Source: Gnetum montanum (taxonomy: Eukaryota; Streptophyta; Gnetopsida; Gnetales; Gnetaceae). Taken from it: a stretch of DNA of 40,619 nt. Every line of letters starts with the position of its first letter. The first letter of the stretch is position 1. Shown here piece after piece: positions 33,844 through 40,619 of this stretch. The stretch lies in the NCBI GenBank assembly GCA_015680685.1, contig MNCI01015933.1:54288-94906 (forward strand). Direction: 5' to 3'. The position numbers were made by a program, and so were the translations under genes. Under the pieces are notes generated by a model, which did no database searches, was not told where the DNA came from, and saw nothing but the letters and a program-made list of their open reading frames with translations.

Positions 33844-36590
33844 ATGGTCCTAAAAAGAGGAGCAACATGAGAACCTTCACAGTGAGTAAGCAAAAGGCCA
33901 AGAGGCCATGGGTGAGGTTGAAGAGAGAATAGACCCCACAAGCAGACATGCAGAGTAGGAGGGTCAATCCTTTAGTCTTCATCAAGAAACTCCTACTACA
34001 TGACACTCAACCTAGGTAGAGGCAAAATATCCACAAGCACCAACACAAGGATAGCATCTCATGCTGTCACTAGATTACCTCCAAGCTATCTAGGAGAAAA
34101 CGATCATGTCCACTATGATTGTAGAGCTCAGCTTTTGTCCATTCTTGGAATTTCCTCTGGAAACAATGAATACATAACTCCAAGCATTACTAGTATGGCC
34201 TACACTCACAAACAATGAGGAATGGTACTTGTGAGAGACATCTCAATTTTGGCATAACAAAATGAAAGATGCAACAGTTAAAATTGACGAAGTCTCAGTA
34301 TCCTAGTCTATAAAGGCGATAGCTAAAGCCCTTAATGTGCCTAATGAAGGGGCAAAAGTAGCACATCTTTTCACTAGATCAAATACAAATACAAGAAAAT
34401 TTTGATTGTAAAGAGCATATGGTAAAGATGACAAGGATTACATTGAGCTAAATCTTGAAAAGAGAATTTACTTCAAAATTGGCACATATCACTTGTTTCC
34501 CACAAAATGATTAAATGGAATATCAACATATGCGATCAGAGAAAGTGCAGTCTAAATGGAAAAATTTAATGTAAACATCACTCACCTCTATTTCCTTGAG
34601 ATCCAATAGTGATTTGAGAAAAAGAAGGTAGGAAAGCTAACACTTCCATTCCCTTACCTCATCAAGAAGCTATGTAGATGTGCTAAAATTCTAGGGTATA
34701 CCAATGACATTCCTAGGAAGGCTCAAAAGGCTTACTATGCTGAAATGCTCAAGCTAGCAGCATCAAAGAAGGACCAGGTGGAGTTACAAATAGACACTGG
34801 GGAAACCACTCAAACTACTATGCAATAACAAGAAGTAGGATCCAGTGGTCAATAGCAACAAGTTCCACCACTACTGCTACAAGACTATAGGCCATCAATG
34901 AGTCATCTACAACAAATTGTAGAGACAATTATTTGGGAAACACATGAAGAGGCCAACCTGTATAAAGTCATCAACAGTGTCATCCAACCCACAGTTTCCA
35001 CAAATCCTACTAATGGAAAAATTCCATTGAAGTCGGGAGGAGAGGATCAATGGTCATAATAAATTTTATGGAAACATTGCATCATTCCAAGTGGTGCTAG
35101 AAACTAGAGAAGGAGATACGGTTATGGTTATGTAGCACTAGGATGTAGTAGGAGTAGCAAAAGTGATCACAGATCACATAAAAGAATCATTCAACATACC
35201 TATTGTACCACCAACTGATCTTTCTAGAGCTAGAAATGCTCAAACGTTAGTTGGTACCTCAATGACTCCTGCAAAACATAAGGACATGCTTGTTAGATTG
35301 CTACACATGGGATAGGTCATGCAGAATCTTTTCAACATCCCAAGTGATGTCACTACAATGTAGTTAGAACTCATAGCAACCAAAGGTAAGCTACTCATGG
35401 AAGAAACCAAGGTAGAGCATGTAGAAAATGAAATTCGTAAATTACAAGAAGAGCTCACAACACTAAGAGTCAAATACAAAGCTCTAGCATAATATGTTAC
35501 ATCTAACCAGCTAGAGCAGTTTAGGATAGAATAGATCAATCACCTAGTATAGCATAAGAAGTAGATGAAGGAAGAAAAGAAGAAAGTAGTTTGAAATGCC
35601 TTAGCAGCAAAAGCACAGACACACGCACATGCTAAGCCACTCACTATAGTATAGGAAGAGAATAAGCAACTCATTGTAGCTAATAATAGGTTGAGCAATG
35701 TGAAAAAGTAGAAAAACATTCTTGAAAAAAGCATCCATCAGTTAAGAGAACAATTGATGAGGATCAACCAGGACATGAGCTACCTAACACAAGAGAACAA
35801 AACCTTGTAATTGAAGGAGGTACGTACCATCTAATAGAAATCGACTATTGAAATAAGCACATGGTAGAATAAGGTAAAAGGCATGAAAGGGTTAAAAAAA
35901 ACTTTCTCGATCAAGTGGGCATGTATATATAGATCAATGAAAGTGAAATCTAGATTGTGAAGGCCCAAATCAATTCCATTTTAGCACAAAATCCAAATTG
36001 GTAGCCCATATTGGATAGCATGGCCCATGTCCACCAAGCAAAGCTTAAAAATAAAGACCTGTAGATAGAAGATTTCACAGAATACATGGGGTTAGCTAAC
36101 CTTTGTTATGCTAACCTAACCATGTTGATAGTAAGTAGATCCAGAAATGAGCTTGAATAGTAAGTAGTAACCACATACACATTGTATGAAAAGGAGTTTG
36201 AAGATAAGAAGGATTCCCTATAGAAGCTACATGTGGCAAACTCTGAATTAGAATTAGTTAAGGCTAGCTACCAAGGGCAAAAGGATATTGTAGCAAACCT
36301 AACCAAAAGAATCTTTGACAACCTTGTTTAGAACCAAGGCCAAGACATTTAAAGAGAAAAGAAGGCAATTTGCGGCATGGTACACCAAGGTAAATAAAAT
36401 GTTCTTGCAGCTACCATGTCCATGGGATGTACCAACTCCAACATACATTACTCAATCAGCATGGATGGTACATGACCTTAAAATGGAGGAGGAGAAACTT
36501 TAAGTGCTCCTAAATAGATATAATTTTTAGAAGCCTAATGATAAGGGAAAGCATCCGATGAAAGAGCCACCACCATTGGGCACCACTTAA
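33844..36590 (+). pseudogene. Element C 3' ORF: basic N-terminus, transposon-protein-like domain, long coiled coil
   Basis: Starts at ATG 33844; the N-terminus is basic and aligns with B. One frameshift lies near 34195. The domain at about 34211-34730 (EEWYL, VKIDEVSVS.SIKAIAKAL, YFKIGTYHLFPTK, FPYLIKKLCRCAKILGY) aligns with the B domain. From about 35360 a long heptad-rich stretch is visible (ENEIRKLQEELTTLRVKYKAL, LEKSIHQLREQL), followed by a further helical part and the C-terminus KEPPPLGTT near 36570. No signal peptide, furin-like site or membrane segment is seen, which argues against an envelope protein. Stops are mostly TAG and TAA. Function unknown; a dimeric DNA- or RNA-binding role is a guess. 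Confidence 0.7.
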
Positions 36591-36763
36591 GCTACATCAA
36601 GCCATCTCAAATTTTTATTTTATGTTATTTTGTTATATTGTCATGTAATTATGTCAATTTTGTAAATACCACTATAGCATTTAGTGTCATGTAAATCTAC
36701 CTCCCAATTTTGTAAAGAACTCTATCCCCATTTTATTTTAACTTGAGGACAAGTTTTTAGTCA

Positions 36764-36775
36764 GTCATGGGGATA
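36764..36775 (+). other. Polypurine tract of element C
   Basis: GTCATGGGGATA directly precedes the 3' LTR, at the same place as the tract of element A. Confidence 0.65.
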
Positions 36776-37647
36776 TGATAAAGTCAATTTTAGTCCACAA
36801 TGATATCATAACTATGATATCATTTATCCAATATTGTAGCACATTCTATTTCATCATAGATACAATATTTTGGGATGTGTGTGGCCTATAAATATAACAC
36901 TTAGGCACACAAATCTACATAAATTTCATTCCACTAGTAGCAAAACTCTTGTAGTTTCATTCCATAGTTAGCAATAGAGTGTATGCCTGTAGTGTGATGT
37001 TGAGCAATTATATGGTCTTTATTTGAGTGAATTACACTTGAACATAGTTCATGACCAATAATAAAGATCAAGATTACTTATCATCATTGCAGCATCCACC
37101 TAGTTTTCTTATGTTTACTTAGAATATGTTTTCCTGTTTTCCTAGTTAATTGTTTACTTTACAAGCATTTTATTTTACCTATTGAAAGTAAGTGGTATGG
37201 ATATGACTGGTTTCGAGCATAAGTATAGTTATCTAGTAATCCAATAGTGGCATTTCTTGATTTGCTTAGTAGTAATACCACTTGGTAATCCTAATTATGA
37301 CTACATGAGTCCAGGATGTGTATGGTAGACCAAGGCTAGGTATCCATTGCATTAGGCTAAGTTAGATTTACTTTCTTGCAATTAGTTAGACTTAGGATTA
37401 GAAACTATTTTCATTTCATCATGTTTGCTAAGAGAAAGAATGGCCAAGCAACATCAAATATCATATACCTCACGGTGAGCTAAACCATACACATAGACTT
37501 CACTAGCTCCATGTGGAAAGACAATGGTCTCAAACTTGAATCAATTGCTAGCATATTAACATTTCCTTTTCCACGAATTACAATCTAGTCACACATGAAC
37601 ACCTGTGACTTGTATGGTTGGGTGTTGGATTGTTTCACCACTTATCA
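36776..37647 (+). repeat. 3' LTR of element C
   Basis: 872 bp, TGATAAAG to CTTATCA. TATA box at 36887-36894. Four 14-bp units from 36802 to 36857 upstream of it. It differs from the 5' LTR at roughly one base in seven over the first 180 bp by eye. Confidence 0.9.
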
Positions 37648-37650
37648 CCC

Positions 37651-37712
37651 GTCAATGTAGTTGAATTTGTCAATGCATTTCCATCGATGTAGGACCAAAA
37701 TGCTATAAATAG
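37651..37712 (+). promoter_or_regulatory. Internal promoter of element B
   Basis: Units GTCAATGTAGTTGA (37651), GTCAATGCATTTCC (37669) and ATCGATGTAGGACC (37683) lie upstream of TATAAATAG at 37704-37712. A fourth unit, ATTGATGCATCCCC, is at 26247-26260 on the far side of element C, which landed inside the array. The unit cores ATCAATG/ATCGATG resemble those in the B 5' LTR (ATCAATG at 1037, TCGACG at 1051 and 1071). This is the best preserved internal TATA box of the three. Confidence 0.65.
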
Positions 37713-37859
37713 TAGTGGGTACTTAGCCATTTTTTTCACATTTTCCATTCAAATCCAAAGGAGTTTTTGCAATTTTCTAATCCTAGAGCCTTCCTAAGCT
37801 CATAACTTGCAAACCGCTTATTCGATTCACTCCGTTCTTCGATCTTGTAGCTACTGGAG

Positions 37860-38148
37860 GTGAGCATTATGTCATGGTGGCTATAAATTATAGGTTTTTG
37901 ACAAAAAAAATTTGAGATTTTTCTAACTCCCACAAGGTTTAATGAATAAAATAATATCAAAAATTACAAATTCATGAAAGTTAAACCTTACCAATGAACT
38001 CTGGCAACTATCCAAATAAAATAATATTAAAATACTCAATCTACCATAATCACAACTTACTTTGAGTGTAACTAATCAAAGGAGACAAGGTATCAAGTAT
38101 TCTAAGTTACACATAAAATGCTAATCCTTAGCCATGTTGTGATTACAG
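37860..38148 (+). other. Candidate intron before the B 3' ORF
   Basis: The donor GGAG then GTGAGC at 37860 is close to the plant consensus. The acceptor GATTACAG ends at 38148 and is followed at once by ATGG. A CTAAT branch-like motif (38121-38125) lies 23 nt before the acceptor. The 289-nt stretch is AT-rich and has stops in every frame. The aligned region of A has the same branch motif at the same spacing. A capped RNA from the internal TATA box would have a 5' leader of about 110-130 nt before the donor. Confidence 0.6.
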
Positions 38149-40424
38149 ATGGTACCAAGACCCAAAAGAAGACAAGCGGAAGGACCATCCCAACTAAGGA
38201 ATAAGCAACGTAGAAGAGGAAGGGGCTAGCAACTGTAACAGCACTAGGAGAAAGCAACAGAAATAGATGCAATGGGACCTCTTCGGGAAAAGCTCAAGGT
38301 GGAGTCTGTCTAACAAATTCCCATAACTGAGACTAGGCACTCATAACCAAATGAGGTGCTTGGCCCTGAACCAAACCTAGAAGTCACTTTGACTAAAGCC
38401 TACCTAAAGTATATTTGTTCCAAGGACATCCGAGGTGCGGTTCTTCAAGAACTCTTGGACTTGGCATCATAAGAGGTCAAAACATAATTATAGACCTATC
38501 ACATGTGGCCTATCCTCACTTCCAATGGGGAATGGTACATAGAAAAAATGTACCTCTTCTAGAGTAATAAATAGGTAGATGTCACAGTGAAGATAAAGGA
38601 CATCAATGTGTCCTACTCTATGGAGGCCATTGTAGAGGCCCTTGGGTTGCCAAATATTGGGGCAACATTGGTAGACGTCTCAATATAAGTAGACCCTAAA
38701 GTAAAGAAAGAATGGGTCTAGCATTGCTATGGAGTAAATCGTAAGGAGTATAGTGCACTTACCAAGTCAAAGAGGCCATACTTCAAAGTTTTCGCCTACC
38801 ACATCAATCCAACGATGTGGCTAATTAAAATCATTGCCTTCTCTACCCATGTGTGTGCTTCTCTAAGTGGTAAATTTCCTATCAACATCCTACAGCTCAT
38901 ATTTCTCGAAATTGAGAAGCACTTCAAAGAGAATGAATGTGGAAGGAAGACACTCCTCTTTCCGTGCTTGATCAAAAAATTATGCAAAAGGGGAGGTATA
39001 GCTTACTATGCCAATGACATCCTTCATCATGCTCCTACTACCTCTTGGTAGAAGATGATGAAGGATAAGTCACCCACCAAGCTATAAGAAGAGGAGCAAC
39101 CACCACCACCATCCACTCAAGAAGAAATAGTGTTAGAGGCTTGTGCTACCATTAAGTACATGCACAAGCTCTATGAGCAACTCCTACAGTAGTAGTAGGC
39201 AAGACCAAGTGGTGGTGAACCATCAATCTACCAACTAGCATTAAGCCATCTCAACAAAGTTACCATAACCATTAACTAGCTAGAAAAGACTACATCATTT
39301 TTTTCTACCAAAAGGATGAAAGTGTCCAAAAGGTCAAATCCTAGTGCTTAGGAAGTGATGGTGTCCCTCACAAGATAACAACAATTTTCAAAAATTTTTG
39401 GGAATGCCACCACTTTCTCGATGTGCTTGGAGGAAGACAAGGAAACAACAGTCTTGGTGATGCAACACCAAGGGTAGAAGACAGTGGCATAGGTGGTGTC
39501 TACCTATGTGGTAGAAGCATTGAATGCTCTTACAACCTTTGTGCTAAATATTACTACACTCAGGGACACACAAACATCTACAAGAGCAGCAAGTGGGAAC
39601 CTCAACACAGCCTAGCACGAGGAGGTGCTAGACCAACTAGTAGGAACCAAGAAACCATTTCTAGATGTCTTTGATCTTTCAAATAACATCACTACCACCC
39701 AGTCAGTGCTATTGGAAGCTTGTATACTTATCATTTCCAATGCCCAACTCGATGCAACTACATCTGAAAATCAATGATTAGTTGTCAAGGTTGTGGAGTT
39801 GAAAGCCTAACTTGCTGATCCCACTATTCTCAACCATGTCATAACAAGAGATGAAGCTTTTCTATAGCTTTAATACAAACTTTAAGAGGCTGAACATGTA
39901 AAGGAGATGGCAATCTTTGACCAGTCCTTAGTAGAGGCCATAACCTACAACACCAAAAAGGACTTGTTGGAGGTCCGTGCTAAGAACCTAGTTCTAACCA
40001 AAGAGAATTATCACTTGTGGAATGTTGAGAACCAAAAAGATCAAATGGTAGAATTCTTATGAAAATAGTAGGAGCAGCTTGCCAATGTAACCATGGATTT
40101 GAGGAGGTTGGTTGTTGAGAATAACAATCTCTTAATGAAGGAGGTCCATGCCCTTTACCATAAAACAACAATTGAGGTAGCTACTTGGAAAAATGAGGCC
40201 ATGAAATTTGAATGGGTAAAAAATAATTATACGGACTAGGTTGGACTCCTCAAGGAGGTGAATGAAAAAGAAATTCAACTAGTTAAGGTAAAAGTGAATG
40301 AGGTCCTCCAGCAACTCCAACAAGGAGGCAATGTGTGGCAAACAATCTTTGATGGATTCAACTTGTACAATAAAGATGAAATCAAACTAAATGAGTTGTA
40401 GATCGAAGAGATGATAAAATATGA
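38149..40424 (+). pseudogene. Element B 3' ORF: one unshifted 2.3-kb frame with 33 stops
   Basis: From ATG 38149 a single frame of about 758 codons runs without any indel that I can detect. It starts basic (MVPRPKRRQAEGPS). A globular domain follows (MWPILTSNGEWY, VKIKDINVSYSMEAIVEALGL, FKVFAYHINPTMW, FSTHVCASLSGKFPINILQL, LLFPCLIKKLCKRGGI), whose pattern resembles the Pfam 'putative plant transposon protein' domain (PF20167, from memory). A Pro-rich linker (QPPPPST) and long coiled-coil stretches come next, to about residue 755. I count 33 in-frame stops: about 20 TAG, 11 TAA and 2 TGA, nearly all where Gln would fit. It joins an LTR fragment at about 40424-40433. No membrane segment or signal peptide. 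Confidence 0.75.
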
Positions 40425-40432
40425 CTTCCCAG

Positions 40433-40619
40433 ACTTGGGGTTAATCATTTGTTGTCTTCCCAGACTTACTTGTGGTTCTCACAGTGTATGGTTAAGTAAG
40501 TCCGAGGTATATGATTTTTATGGTCTTTTATGTTTTTCTCCTATGCTATCAAGGTGAAGGGTTGAGAAACTAACTAACTCTAACTAATGACTAAGTCTAA
40601 ATTACCTAGCATCAGCATC
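40433..40619 (-). repeat. LTR fragment of the F type at the right edge
   Basis: Matches LTR F (109-300) in the same orientation, roughly 85-90 percent identical by eye. The first 100 bp of that LTR end are missing, so the junction with the B 3' ORF is a truncation or rearrangement rather than a clean insertion. It continues beyond the window. Confidence 0.8.

Larger units (their letters stand above)
26263..37647 (+). mobile_element. Element C: complete two-LTR Athila-like element in the B spacer
   Basis: An 11,385-bp element with LTRs 26263-27128 and 36776-37647, primer site, gag, protease, RT, RNase H, partial integrase, spacer, internal promoter, 3' ORF and polypurine tract. Flanks CCCCT (26258-26262) and CCCGT (37648-37652) form a target duplication with one mutation. 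It splits the 14-bp array of the B internal promoter. The LTRs differ at many sites by eye, so it is old. It lacks most of the integrase core and part of the protease, so it could not move on its own. Confidence 0.9.
1025..40424 (+). mobile_element. Element B: host Athila-like Ty3/gypsy element, interrupted four times
   Basis: B is the backbone of the window. Its pieces are 1025-2606, 15799-20512, 23272-25038, 25931-26262 and 37648-40424, about 11.2 kb once inserts A, D, E and C are removed. The pieces join in the expected order: 5' LTR, tRNA-Asp primer site, gag, protease, RT/RNase H, integrase, spacer, internal promoter, intron, 3' ORF. The strongest proof is that taking out D and one 5-bp target copy restores a continuous integrase peptide across the joint. 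The 3' LTR is missing: the 3' ORF runs straight into an unrelated-orientation LTR fragment near 40433. All genes are pseudogenes. Assignment to the Athila-like branch comes from the tRNA-Asp primer site, RT and integrase motifs, and the extra 3' ORF; it is not tested by a tree. Confidence 0.85.

Noticed and set aside
38149-40424. Reassigned genetic code (TAA/TAG read as Gln) instead of decay
   Set aside because: Stops also fall at Trp sites elsewhere (TAG near 27440, TGA in A gag near 14675) and at a Tyr-aligned site in C (near 34300), and gag/pol carry indels and lost catalytic residues. Decay explains all of this; a recoded genome does not.
1020-40425. ATGAC at both 1020-1024 and 40421-40425 as target duplication of B
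   Set aside because: The right copy follows the B 3' ORF, not an LTR end, so B has no true 3' end there. Five matching bases can be chance.

Overview
No intact host gene, RNA gene, CRISPR array or bacterial feature is visible. The window is a nest of old LTR retrotransposons from one Ty3/gypsy family of the Athila-like (env-class) branch. The family call rests on a primer-binding site for tRNA-Asp just inside the LTRs, a gag-PR-RT-RNaseH-IN order, a long spacer after integrase, and an extra 3' reading frame. This, with heavy C-to-T/G-to-A decay and very low gene density, fits intergenic DNA of a large-genome land plant. A gymnosperm is my guess, but the species cannot be fixed from sequence alone.

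Layout. Element B (+ strand, from 1025 to about 40424) is the oldest and carries everything else. Its 5' LTR is 1025-1835 and its gag starts at 1985. At 2607 it is broken by element A (- strand, 2607-15798, about 13 kb, all parts present). B gag resumes at 15799, followed by protease, RT/RNase H and integrase. B integrase is cut by a 2.76-kb LTR-like insert D (20513-23271). The B spacer after integrase holds a solo LTR E (25039-25930) and a complete element C (+ strand, 26263-37647, two LTRs). B ends with its internal promoter, an intron and a 2.3-kb 3' ORF (38149-40424). A minus-strand LTR (F, 6-945) lies left of B, and a fragment of the same LTR type abuts the right end (40433-40619). LTR termini are TGATGA...TCATCA (TGATAA in C) and each insertion has a 5-bp target duplication, often with one or two mutations.

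How the parts fit. LTRs carry TATA boxes and poly(A) signals. Gag, protease, RT and integrase would form the replication machinery, but every copy is broken by stops, frameshifts or catalytic losses. Most striking is the 3' half. In A, B and C a spacer ends in a small array of 14-bp units, then a TATA box, then a candidate intron (seen best in A and B), then an ORF predicted to encode a basic N-terminus, a domain resembling the 'putative plant transposon protein' family, and (in B and C) long coiled coils. The same kind of 14-bp array sits just upstream of the TATA box in the LTR U3 of these elements, and the unit sequence in the internal promoter resembles that of the element's own LTR. My inference is a two-promoter retroelement whose 3' protein might act on both promoters; this is the part most likely to be new.

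Assembly caution: single Ns at 4704, 14988 and 15360 mark unmerged contig ends, including a redundant inverted copy between the last two.
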